NCBI RefSeq assembly: GCF_004359215.1
Contig: NC_090628.1
Location: 307,712 to 371,711 of the forward strand
Length of the DNA stretch: 64,000 nt
Direction: 5' to 3'
Source of the DNA: Bremia lactucae
Taxonomy: Eukaryota; Oomycota; Peronosporomycetes; Peronosporales; Peronosporaceae
A program made the position numbers and the translations under genes. Under the pieces are notes generated by a model, which did no database searches, was not told where the DNA came from, and saw only the letters and a program-made list of their open reading frames with translations. This document shows, one piece after another, positions 1 through 9,690 of this stretch (positions are counted from its first letter, which is position 1; each line of letters begins with the position of its first letter).

Positions 1-440
1 GACACCATCCGGCTGTCGTCCTCGATGAGCTGGGCGACACCACATTGCTCCACGGCTAAAAGCCAGTGGACAATCGTGTGCGCCGCAGTTCCATCGAACT
101 TGGGCGGGTCCATCCGAATGGGCCTCGGCTGATGCGGCCGGGCAGAGAGCATCTCAACAGTCCTGTTGAGAGCCTCGCTCCGAGCCTGCTCATGCCTCAG
201 CTCATCCTGAGTCTGAGTGACGGACTCCGCCGCAGCATGGCTCTGTGCCTCGGACGCGGCCCTCCGCTGTCCGAGCACGAATGCCTCAAACTGCTCCAAC
301 TGAGCAACATGTTGCTCAGGAGGACTACCCAGGAGCCTGGCCAGGGCTTGTTCACCAAGTCCCTGCGCCATTAGCCCTGCCACCTCCCGATGATGTTCGG
401 AGAGGTGGGGAAAATGAGCCCAATCAATATTGAGGCTCAT
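1..440 (-). CDS. Gag protein of LTR-B Gypsy element, 5' part (runs off window)
   Basis: The minus strand is open without a stop from an ATG at 440-438 to the window edge (about 146 residues). It matches, residue for residue over most of its length, the Gag frame at 45390-45935: an N-terminal 'DWAHFPHLSEHH', a Gln/Glu-rich helical stretch ('EQHVAQLEQFE'), 'TQTQDELRHEQ', then 'PPKFDGTAAHTIVHWLLAVEQC', the start of the usual retrotransposon Gag fold. Gag would form the virus-like particle core. The frame lies just downstream of a minus-strand LTR and primer-binding site, as expected for the 5' end of an element whose pol lies left of the window. Its openness suggests a fairly young copy. Sure about the family, not about completeness. 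Confidence 0.8.
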   Translation of the reverse strand, partial: MSLNIDWAHFPHLSEHHREVAGLMAQGLGEQALARLLGSPPEQHVAQLEQFEAFVLGQRRAASEAQSHAAAESVTQTQDELRHEQARSEALNRTVEMLSARPHQPRPIRMDPPKFDGTAAHTIVHWLLAVEQCGVAQLIEDDSRMV

Positions 441-476
441 CCTCACGTACACACGCAGAGATGCGGGTCGTGGGAA

Positions 477-494
477 GGATTTCAAGTGCTACCA
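477..494 (-). other. Primer-binding site of LTR-B element
   Basis: Two bases after the LTR end, the minus strand reads TGGTAGCACTTGAAATCC. TGG plus a tRNA 3'-end complement is the normal minus-strand primer site of LTR retrotransposons. The same TGGTAGCACT core follows the LTRs at 1420, 29980 and 45979. Confidence 0.6.
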
Positions 495-496
495 AG

Positions 497-1018
497 TGTA
501 GGCGGGCACGTCGTAATGCGGCCACGCTCTACTTAGACACACACCCTAGCACAGCGAAGAAGCGGTTAAACCTGCTTCTCTTGCGTGCAGTGAGGTAGTT
601 ATGGTGGGCGCGCAAGAGACCTCACCCAACAAACTAAGTACTCTGGTTAAGTGTCGTCACGGGAGCGGTATCCGTCATCCGTCTCCTCGTGCGCACTTAC
701 CAAGTAGAAGTAGTTTTCAGACTGATTTGTATTTAATAGAATTAAATACAAATACCTATTTTTACCAATTAAAATGATATCTCTATAGATATCATTTAAT
801 ATGTATTGCGAGCGTATCTTTATAGATGACGGCTAGCGTCATCCCTCCTAATTTATATGCACCCATGTGCATCACATCCACAAGGGTTGGTCACAAATGT
901 GCACCACACCCGAGTGTTGGGTCTACTTACTAATATTTAGTAATTGACCATCCCCTTAAGTACACGAAGTGTACTTAACGGGGATTGTGTAACATTAGGG
1001 CAACTTTAGCCCGTTACA
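497..1018 (-). mobile_element. LTR of family B (5' LTR of a minus-strand Gypsy element)
   Basis: About 522 bp. On the minus strand it begins TGTAACGGGC and ends CCTACA. It matches 45979-46513 (about 535 bp) and, broken by an insertion, 42112-42836. It abuts the primer-binding site and Gag on its left, so it is a 5' LTR. Shared landmarks include the paired block around 940-990 (taattgacca...ttaagtaca...gtgtacttaa). Confidence 0.8.
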
Positions 1019-1167
1019 TGTAATCTAAACAGGAAATCTGAGAATTTTGGAAGAATGTCTTGGTGAAGTTTCCGTCGGGTAAGGCTAAAATCGCTAGATG
1101 GGTTGCTGGTTTGAATACCTAATGGTCCCATTTTTTGTTTCCACCTCCCATTATGGTTTGGGGGATT

Positions 1168-1239
1168 TGTTGGCCCCGGGTATCGAACCTGGGCCTCCCG
1201 GTCCTGAAGTGAGTGGCGGACCACTACACCACCAAGATC
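1168..1239 (-). repeat. tRNA-derived sequence, probable SINE head or tRNA pseudogene
   Basis: On the minus strand an exact A-box-like TGGTGTAGTGG (1231-1221) is followed 31 bases later by an exact B box GGTTCGATACC (1189-1179), the internal RNA polymerase III promoter arrangement. No good acceptor stem can be formed (only TTGG with CCAA pairs) and the T stem has a mismatch, so it is not a functional tRNA. About 150 bp of further sequence (1019-1167) separates it from the LTR and may be the body of a SINE. Confidence 0.5.
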
Positions 1240-1399
1240 GGTAGGGGTGACTTCTGGTCTCTGAGATATAATTAACTCTACATGCTCAAGCCCAAGTAGA
1301 GCTTTGAGTTGTCATAAGAAGCGCGTTGCCCCTTCCGACAGTTCTGGAAACTCTTCCATTTCAGTGAAGGCATAGTCTTATAAAGACTCAGACGTAGAA

Positions 1400-1417
1400 T
1401 GACTACGAGTGCTACCA
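1400..1417 (-). other. Primer-binding site next to an unassigned LTR end
   Basis: The minus strand reads TGGTAGCACTCGTAGTCA two bases after a sequence ending GCTACA (1420). This is the same layout as for LTR-B and LTR-A, so a minus-strand LTR probably ends at 1420 and extends to the right. Its other end could not be placed. Confidence 0.4.
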
Positions 1418-1419
1418 GG

Positions 1420-3264
1420 TGTAGCGAGGCTACCTCGCTCCTTAAGTCAGAGGAAAACTTTAGACTCAGAGAGTCTCTTAGTCCTATAAAACGAATGGGT
1501 TTAACAACTCAGGGAGTCGTACAAGCTATTAAAGCTCAATGAATCCTAGTTTAAGGGATTCAGGGCTCGTAGAATTAAGTAGCAACTAGTGCCCAAGAGC
1601 ATATACATTTGAAAAGCTTCTATCTCTTACAGATCAATGCGCAAGCTTAGGAAGGTACTTGACGCTATAAGATCAAAAGGATAACTACACTTTATTTTAT
1701 TATTTAAATCTAAAAACCTTACCCTAGCTAATTTAAAATAGATTTCGACCGCCAGATTTATATCTGGCGACCACATTTGTTACCCATAATAAATGGGATT
1801 TAAGTAACTAACCATTTTCGAATAGGATAAAGGGTATTTACCCATGAAAATATACCACAACAACGGTTCTTTAACCCCATTACATCCTGTATGGTATAAA
1901 TGAATTTCAATCTTATTAAATATTGGTAAAAATATAGGAATATGATTCTCAAATCACCCTTAATAAACTTAAAGACAAAAATATAATCTGACTTTTAACT
2001 TATACCAAATAAAAATTGGTAAGTTACATAGATATTAAAATTTAAGAAAAAGGTTTTAAATGAGCTACAAGAGATTAAAAGTAATTGTGGTATTAGACAA
2101 AATTAGAAATAACCTGTCAGACGAACACAGATACAACAAAGTATAAAATAAAAAATAGGCCTGCCAGGAGTTTTAACTTCAAATCTACTTTTATAATAAA
2201 AATGCTATTTAAACTAATTATGCCTCTTAAATAATTATCTCCATAGATAAACGGCTATGCATCTTTATAGCCATCGTTTTTATTAGCTAATCATGAGCCG
2301 TTTCTTTTAAATAATTTACTTGATGTATCTGTAGATTTTCAAGTTTTATATTCTTAAACTATTTAAAGATTGAAGTTTTTCAGTTTGTTAGACAATAATC
2401 ACTTTTAAGACCCTACTATTATACCATTGTCACCAGGGAAATTTCTTTCTCTTAGAATATTATTTAGGGACCTTAGTGTATAATCTGGGCCTGGGCTTCT
2501 TACACCCAAAGGCTTTTGTCGATCGGTGTATATTGTGTCGTCTTCGTCTCCCTTTGGTACAGATTGTTTTTTTTTCCACGGGCGAAAAAAAACGGTGTAA
2601 AAAGGCAAGCAATTGCCTCACCTGAGAAAGCACCCGAAGATAAGTATATTCATCGAGAATGCCTCAAGCAGGGGCTGACACGCGTATTACCCATAAGTCA
2701 AATTGACTTTAATGATTTTACCCAAATTAATAGAAAAGGAATTTTACCCATCATGCCACATTAGCGGTTTGATAACTGAAGTGAGTCAGACGCTTCCATC
2801 CGCGTCTCGGCAACTTTCTTTTCAGGATTTGAAATGTACATGCCTAAGGAATAAGGAGTGATATAGAACTGATCATTAGCTATCAGTTTCAACTCGCGGC
2901 TAAAACATATTGGAGACTGAATAAGAGATTGTGGACACTTGTTGCACTGATTGGTCGAGTGTAGAATGTCGATTTCACCAATCGGCTAGTTGGACAGGGC
3001 TACTAGTGCGATGCTGTAGGGCTATGTGCGGTTGAATTGCAAGTGACAGCCTTGTACATTTGAGGCACCAAAACAGCATCTGTGGGCTACCAACGAAGTT
3101 CTCGACTATTAAGAACGCGTAATTGAATTTACTAAAATCGTAATATCTAGCATCAAGTTTGCCACCTGTAGAGGCGTCACTTCCAACGCAAAGCTAAATT
3201 ATTTTTTCTCCAATCACAAGTCGCTACTATGTATATAATCGAGCAGCGCTGATCCGGGTTTAAT
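1420..3264. other. AT-rich spacer with a probable decayed LTR
   Basis: The left part probably holds the LTR whose end and primer site lie at 1400-1420; no second copy exists in the window to define its start. From about 1680 to 2400 the sequence is very AT-rich and non-coding. Short open frames near 2405-2764 on either strand resemble nothing recognisable. The last 400 bp precede the gene at 3265 and must contain its promoter; no core element stands out. Confidence 0.4.
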
Positions 3265-5400
3265 ATGACAGAGCAGACAGAGTCCGAGCGTGACGCCATC
3301 GTTGCGTGGCTCGAGCAGAATGACAATTTTCTACGAGCGACAGCATTCTCAGGGCCCCCAGGAATGTCTCGGCATCTTAGCGACGGTGATCGGCACCAGT
3401 CGGAACAGATCGAAACTCAAGCCTTAAATGATTTGGCCGCATCGGTGAACAAGGTCCTACCTCAATCAAGGTGGGATAGCAAGCTTGCAAAGCAAATGCT
3501 TCACCGATATTTGATCTTATTTAAAGCAACAGCAACACAAGCTTCGGAGCCAGGATTCACGTTGAGCAAGACGGACATTGTATTTGGCATTAAAACCGTC
3601 GAGGACAAACTTAATTCCATGTGTCCGCATTTTATTAGATTGCAAATGCTTTGTGGTATGAACTCTCGAATGGCTGGGCGTAAAGCTACCTTGTTAGACA
3701 AGAGTCAAGAAACGTTAGAGGAGAAGGATTCAGCTAAACTAAATCTAATTAGGACAATTAAGCGAGACAAGACAGTGAGAGGAACCGACAGTCCGACACG
3801 TCAAAAGGATTCTTTTCGATCCATAAATCGGACGTTGCGTGGCGGACAGACGAATAAAAAAAGCGCAAAGGACAAGACTTCACGACATGATATTAGTCTT
3901 CGATCGAGCACAGCAAAGCTTAGAGAGAAAACACATCAACTTGGAAGCAAGAAGAAAAGTGCACGCAAGAAAGCGATGCTAGCTCAGAATTCCGATATAC
4001 TTAAAGCGCCTTCGACAATGTCATCAAAGCCTTTAGAGTCGATACAGCAGCAGCAGACGGAAAAAGCTGACACATTTCTCGAGGTCATCGAGCTTCTATC
4101 CGATGACGAAGAGTCTCCATTGGTGTCGGCAAAAGAAACTAATGTGGACAACAGAACTCGGCCGCGATCACTCAAGGCGGCTGACAATGTCGACGATGAA
4201 TCACGGAAACGAAAAGTGAGGCGCGTAGATAAAGGCTCTGGTGGGGCCAAGGATTTTGGGGAGAATAACAAACCGTCTCAAGTTCCTGATAGATTTATAA
4301 AGATACCAGTGCGCATGGCAACGAGTAGAAATAACCAAAGCAAGCAAATCGAGGCCGCGACCCCAGCAATGGAACATAGCACGACGGCTTCTTCTAATAT
4401 TTTAATCGCAACAAGAGCCGGTTCACTAACAACTACTGAAATGTTGCTGGTACGTTATCCCATGTGTGACCAGTATGCGCAAAGCCAGTTGATTAAATAA
4501 AAACTTGATGACTTTCAGAATAAAAAATCGAATGAGCCAGTCCATCCTGTTCAAGCTATTATGGAAAATGATGATTGCCAAAATCCAATAAAAGAGCTTA
4601 ATGAGGCACAACCTCTTTCATTGTCTCGGATCGTAGATTCAAATTCCGATATTCATTCAAGTGATGTACAACCCTTTTCAAAAGTGGCCTATAATTCGGT
4701 CCAAGCGATGCAAAACGTTCCTGCCCAGCCTCGTTCTCGAGCTCCTGATGCTCTTCGATCTGCTATTGCACAAGTCGTCTCACAGCGTCAAGAACTACTT
4801 AGGAAGCAGCGGAATGGACTTCAATATCGTCAAACGGACTCTGGAGAGACCGAGAACGACCCAAGTGGCCATACGGAAGATATAGTAGAAGCAAGAAGTG
4901 TTAACAAATTGGGTCAACGGAATGCGTCAGCTTCCGACAAAATGAATTTCAGTCAACGTCCTTCCGAAACAGCTCGTAGAGCTGCAAATGGTAATGTTCA
5001 GCCAGGCTCACGCGTAGGCTCAAGGGTTGAGCAAAGCGAAGCTGAGGCGATGCTTGAAACTGGCTTGATTCCTCCTTTGCTTAGCAACACTAGCACTTTC
5101 ACCAACGACACTAATGTTGAACGAAAACGCTTGTTTCTTCGCGCCAAGCAGCTCGCCTTTGAGCAATTTCGGTGGATTCGCGAGAAGGAGCTCCAGCAAG
5201 ACGAGGTGGAGTTGCTACGTCGCGAGATGAAGTCACGCGAAATCTTTGCTCGAAAGGAGATTGAGCTTCGTCGTATGAGCATCCAAGCTGACGTTATTGC
5301 GCTCATGATTCTCTCTGGTGCTACTGTCGAGCAAATTGCCGAGCGGCTAAAATTGCTTTCTAGAAATCGGCAAGTCGAGTGTGCTGCTCAAAACTTATAG
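3265..5400 (+). CDS. Nuclear-looking coiled-coil protein of unknown function, one intron
   Basis: Two frames (3265-4449 and 4519-5400) join through a 69-bp intron at 4450-4518 (GTACGT...TTTCAG, phase 0), giving about 688 residues. Without splicing the first frame ends 49 bases into the intron. Residues 1-135 hold a compact helical region ('DAIVAWLEQNDNF', 'GFTLSKTDIVFGIKTVEDKLN') that could be a DNA-binding or SANT-like domain, which is only inference. Residues 150-590 are low-complexity, rich in Lys/Arg and Ser with nuclear-signal-like clusters (KKKSARKKA, RKRKVRR). Residues about 597-679 form a charged coiled coil ending in a short helical tail (SGATVEQIAERLKLL). The tail resembles that of the next gene, so the two are probably paralogues. 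Function unknown. Confidence 0.75.
4450..4518 (+). other. Intron of the coiled-coil gene
   Basis: Donor GTACGT and acceptor GACTTTCAG, 69 bp. Removing it keeps both flanking frames open and in phase. Confidence 0.75.
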
Positions 5401-5469
5401 TCTTACAGAAAATGATTTTGGCAGTACCTCTCGAAGATAATACTGAATAATATTATTGAAAAGAGAGCG

Positions 5470-5946
5470 ATGCACGTCAAGCGGTCGACGTCGGATCGCC
5501 GGCGTCTATCAGCTTTGAATGACACCACGAGTGACTCAGACGAGGGGGCTACAAAGAAACTTGCTGATAAGTCTCAATTGCATAGGAAAAAGCGCAAGAT
5601 TGCGACTAGGGAGCCATCTTTGGCCAAGAAGACCCACGAAACATCCATAAACGAGGTACCCGAACATCCATGCACCTCGAACTCGACAACCAAAGAGTCC
5701 GAACTGCAGCTTCTGGCGATTGAGTCTCGGCGCCTTGACTTTGAGGTAGTCAAATGGAAGCAGCAGCAGGCGCTAAGGCGCGAGACACTCATGCTAAAGA
5801 GTGAGGAGATATCAGTCAAGGAGACGACGACCAGACAAAAGCAGGAGACTCGCATGATGGAACTTCACGCAAAACTTATTATTGCACTCGATAAAGCTGG
5901 CAAAGTTGAACAGGCGAACGAGTACCTTGCGCTACTGGAAAGCTAA
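5470..5946 (+). CDS. Short coiled-coil paralogue of the preceding gene (possibly 5'-truncated)
   Basis: 158 residues. An N-terminal basic, Ser-rich part (nuclear-like 'HRKKRKIATR') precedes a coiled coil from about residue 75 to 140 and a tail 'ALDKAGKVEQANEYLALLES'. The pattern (aromatic-rich start, long charged helix with 'REtlmLKseEIsvkE', then a short helix after a Gly) parallels residues 597-679 of the protein encoded at 3265-5400. It lacks the N-terminal domain, so it may be the 3' remnant of a tandem duplicate or a separate short gene. Only 69 bp separates it from the upstream stop. The stop lies 25 bp before the convergent copy A gene. Confidence 0.6.
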   Translation: MHVKRSTSDRRRLSALNDTTSDSDEGATKKLADKSQLHRKKRKIATREPSLAKKTHETSINEVPEHPCTSNSTTKESELQLLAIESRRLDFEVVKWKQQQALRRETLMLKSEEISVKETTTRQKQETRMMELHAKLIIALDKAGKVEQANEYLALLES

Positions 5947-8481
5947 AATTAGTATCCAAGTACAAAACAAATTAAATCAGTCTTTGAACTTTCACTTTTG
6001 CAAAGTAGATGCCATCTTTATATATCCTTTTCCATGAATTCTTCATAGCTCTGACCAAACAGCGCTGGACGTCACGTTCAATGTCGCTTTTAGACACCTT
6101 CCAGCCCGTTGCAAACAGTTTTTGATACATATCCACCAAGACCTCTCCAATCACATCTCGCGAATGACTCCACTTGTAGATGAGCTGGTCCAACACTCGT
6201 GCATCCGAGTGCTGACTCGTAAACGCCGTTCCTAGAATCTCAATACGCATGCGTGTCAACTCCTCAATGATCGACGGATTGTTGCAGTACCACCAGCAGC
6301 CATACAAGTGCAAATTCGGAAACTTGTTGGCCGTCACCGTCACTTCGTGCTGATTGACACGGGAGAGGAATGTGGCCAAAAACTTCACCCGTGGGAAATC
6401 GTTGCACAAGTTGATCAATATGTCGACGTTACTAGGCTTCACACCGTCACCAGCCACACCATAGCAAGCGTTGATAGGACGCACACTGTCAAATTTCAGG
6501 GCGATTGGAAGGTTTTTTTTCTCCGCCAGAGGCAACAAAACCTTGGTCAAAAGCTCATACCCGCTCGGCAATGTGTCGGATGTCGATTCCAGCGCATTCT
6601 CGTCCGAATATTCAAAGAAGATGGGAACACTCGCCATGAAATACTCTGGTTTCATGATATCAATCCATTTTTCCAACACACCGCGTACTCCCGCCAAAGT
6701 ATGCGGCAGCTTAAATACATCCAACGTTGGACCGATAGAGGCCCAGTCACCCAGCAAGACTTGGTCGACACGCAACGCCGAGCGAAAGTATTTACGCGAC
6801 CATGCAGGTGGCGGTGTGTTAGTAGCTGGGTCGCCCAGCCAGTGACAAGCCTCTTTTGGCTCAAATGGAATGTTCGTCATTACTGCATACTTGAGTCCTG
6901 AGAGACGAAACACCGTATCCACATACTCTTCAGGGTCTTGTTGATTGAACCAATTTTGTATCGCTGCAATATCACGCTTCGCCACGAGGTGGTCGAGGCC
7001 CAGCAAGTGCAAAGTCGTCAACACACCACGACAGGCTTCAGACACAGGCGACCGGTCAATAAACAAGTGCTGCCAAATTATAACAGCCTGTTGCTCCTTT
7101 GGGTACGAATTGAACTCTTCTACTTGTATACGTGACGTTTGCAAAAATTCCGCCACCAGGTAGTGGTAAGTGAGAAGCTCATTAATGCCCCATAGCATAA
7201 GGTTGCCATGACTCGGAGGAAACAGATGCGTATGTACATCTATAACTTGAACACTGGCCACAGCCTCACGGACGAATGTAGTGACCTCTTCTTTGGTCGC
7301 AAGATACTCACTCGTGCTATGATTACGGAGTATATCTTGGAGTGTCTCCAAAGCCGTCTGCTTGCCAGATATGAGACGATGGTAGAGCGCAGCAACGTCA
7401 GCGGCAAACGAAACGTACACGTCTTTCGTGAGGTCAAAGCCTTTTACAGAGCTTAGCACACTGGCAATGGCTACACCAACTTCACTGGACACTTCAAAGG
7501 AAGGCTTTGCACGAACTGACTTGGGAAATTGATTGCTGCTGCTTTTACGATTACTTAAGACTCGCTGGCTAGCACTGCACAACAACCGAGATACACGTCC
7601 ATTTTCGCCGTCATCAAAGCTGTACTTGCCCGTCGACACGTTGGCGGTGAGTCCAGAGTCATAGTTCCATGTTTCGTCTGTGATCGAATAAAGAGGCGTA
7701 TTGTCGTTGATGGGATCCATTTGACCCACAAAGATAGTAGAAGCTTCATGCCTCGCATCATTTTGCGATGGCGTCAAAAAGCGCAGAGCAACCGCTGTTG
7801 CAAATGCCATAAATGAACTTGGTTGGTACTTGACATCGTTGGCAACGTTAACATTAACAGAGTTAAGAAGTCGCACATGCACTCGCAGGAGTGCGTTCTG
7901 CGAGACCCAAAAGTTATCAAGTCCGAAGAAAGGGTGTTTCATACGCACAAGCCACTCTGCATAGAAACTGCGAGCCTCTTGGTCAGCGACATGACCAGCA
8001 AGAAGAGTTGGTAAAATGTCTTTCTCAAAAAGCAGATCGAGGTACTCGCTAATAATAGGGAATTGGTGATACTGATTTGCTGTACGCTGACGAGAGAGTG
8101 CCAGTAGATATACCATTGCTGAATTGACGGCATTACCCAAGGAAAACTTGAGCAAATAATCTTTGGCAATCTCCGACTTTTTTGCACGCACGAAAACACC
8201 TGGAACGTTGTGGAAGCTACCGGCCTCCAGCACGCCATGCAAATCTTCAATGGCAAGAATTTTGGCCGGTAGAGGCTCGGTGAGAGGAACGAGAGAGTCG
8301 TTTGCTCGGTGGTTTGTAATACGGTCGACCATTGTGTTGTGAAAGTGCACCATTGTGTTTAAGTATGCTCGAAACGCAGTCGAGTCGTCAGATTTAACCC
8401 AGTCCAGCTCAAGCACGAGCTTTTTGATGTGGTAACCGTTGTTTGGAAAGTTGTCAGTATTAATGAGGGATAGATTGTTGC

Positions 8482-8540
8482 CTGAAAGACAGCAACATGT
8501 GAGTGTGTAATTCACTAAGTTATTATCATCGGCTTCATAC
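8482..8540 (-). other. Intron of copy A
   Basis: 59 bp, GTATGA...TTTCAG, phase 1. Removing it joins 'TYTSIRG' to 'NNLSLINTDN', which aligns without gaps to the spliced junction of copy D. Confidence 0.75.
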
Positions 8541-8714
8541 CTCGAATACTTGTGTAGGTAGCTAGCAGGAACTCGGCCAAATCTTTTATTACTTGAGAAT
8601 TGGACTGTAGACCTGCTTCCGTGACACCAAAGCCCACATATTTTAGCTGTGGAAGTTTGGATGGCAATTCAAGAAAAGATGCTCGGCCCTTAGGAGTACC
8701 CAGCGAGCCCACCG

Positions 8715-8779
8715 CTGCACAAAGCGCAGACAACTGTCAACAACGCAGCTTTACATTGAATCTTGCAACGATGTCACAC
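8715..8779 (-). other. Intron of copies A and C (position given for A)
   Basis: 65 bp, GTGTGA...GTGCAG. Splicing yields 'YKLEAVGSLG', matching 'EVEAVGSLG' of copy D, which lacks this intron altogether. This is an intron presence/absence difference between paralogues. Confidence 0.7.
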
Positions 8780-9047
8780 CTTCTAACTTGTAGACAGCCG
8801 TGAGCACGTGTCCATTTGAATCAATGGTGTCCACCTCGTACTCTCCTTTGGCGGCAGCACAAGCTGACGCAAAGCTTGTGCCACGCGTCTGCGCATACGA
8901 GTAAGATTCAAACACTGCAAGAACACGCTGAGCCGGGATAACAAAAAACCTATAAAGAAAAGACTAAAGCGAACAGCCCCATGCAGAAAGAGTCCGCTAA
9001 CAAGAGAAGGCGGATTGGCAAAATAGACCCTTGAACAGAGTGAACAT

Positions 9048-9235
9048 CACACTGTAAAGCTGACGAAAAGATATGTGACGCATGACGTGATGAAGTGGCA
9101 ATACAAAGCTTAAGTAAATCAAATACAAGACAGCGGCTCTTCAAATATTTCTTCTACGCTGAAATATCATAATTGGCGTAAAAACCTTTCATCACCTCAT
9201 GCGTCACATATCTTTTCGTCAACTTTACAGTGTAG
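9048..9235. promoter_or_regulatory. Shared 188-bp divergent promoter of copies A and B, with inverted arms
   Basis: It lies between the ATG of A (minus, 9047) and the ATG of B (plus, 9236). A 34-bp inverted repeat (9061-9094 against 9188-9221, one mismatch) sits just upstream of each start, because both genes kept the same 5' leader in opposite orientation. Regulatory meaning is inferred. Confidence 0.5.
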
Positions 9236-9539
9236 ATGTTCACTCCTCTCCAAGGGTCTCATTTTGCCCCGAATACGTGCGCTGTCTGCATCGGTAGCGG
9301 ACGCTTTATGGCAAGCCACCGTTGCGCTGTAATCTTTTATTCTATACAACTAATGTTATTCCGTGCTATAGCGTGCCGTTCTTGTTCCAGTGTTTCGACA
9401 ACTTAATTACGGTGTAATTATTGCGCAGACGCGTGGAACAAGCTTTGCGTCAGCTTGTGCTGCCGCCAAAGGAGAATACGAGGTGGACACCATTGATTCA
9501 AATGGACACGTGCTCACGGCTGTCTACAAGTTAGAAGGT
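9236..9539 (+). CDS. Copy B: 5' fragment of the oxidoreductase-isomerase fusion gene, cut by the N gap
   Basis: Exon 1 is 9236-9310 (25 residues, starting MFTPLQG and ending 'CIGSGRFM', the Rossmann Gly motif). A 61-bp intron follows at 9311-9371 with donor GCAAGC and acceptor TATAG. Exon 2 starts at 9372 ('RAVLVPVFRQLNYGVIIAQTRGTSF') and ends with a GT donor at 9538, directly at the start of the Ns. It is nearly identical to the inverted sequence 10915-11340 (copy C). Everything downstream is missing, so it is either a truncated gene or one collapsed in assembly. Confidence 0.6.
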
Positions 9540-9690
9540 NNNNNNNNNNNNNNNNNNNNNNNNNNNNNNNNNNNNNNNNNNNNNNNNNNNNNNNNNNNNN
9601 NNNNNNNNNNNNNNNNNNNNNNNNNNNNNNNNNNNNNNNNNNNNNNNNNNNNNNNNNNNNNNNNNNNNNNNNNNNNNNNNNNNNNNNNNN
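9540..9690. other. Assembly gap, 151 Ns
   Basis: Runs of N only. The true size is unknown. The gap starts at the exon 2 donor of copy B and ends where copy C would enter its isomerase half, the segment nearly identical between A and D, as expected if the assembler failed on repeats. Confidence 0.95.

Larger units (their letters stand above)
5972..9047 (-). pseudogene. Copy A: mannonate/altronate oxidoreductase-uronate isomerase fusion, decayed
   Basis: Exons run from about 9047 leftwards with introns at 8715-8779 (GTGTGA...GTGCAG) and 8482-8540 (GTATGA...TTTCAG). The dehydrogenase half has 'LINTDNFPNNG' and 'HNTMVDR'; the isomerase half has 'DVHTHLFPPSHGN' and 'SQHSDARVL'. Three defects are visible. 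Exon 1 (ATG at 9047) meets a TAG at 8999-8997. The catalytic-site segment reads K-x5-N-x2-N (KFSLGNAVN) where copy D has His last. A one-base deletion near 6060 (relative to D) changes the last residues to an unrelated tail. The isomerase half, up to about 7570, is nearly identical to copy D; the rest is nearly identical to copy C. Probably a pseudogene, although the long open frame 5972-8515 is intact. Confidence 0.75.

Noticed and set aside
1168..1239. Functional tRNA gene on the minus strand
   Set aside because: A and B boxes are perfect, but the acceptor and T stems do not pair properly and no sensible anticodon stem can be drawn. Kept only as a tRNA-derived repeat.
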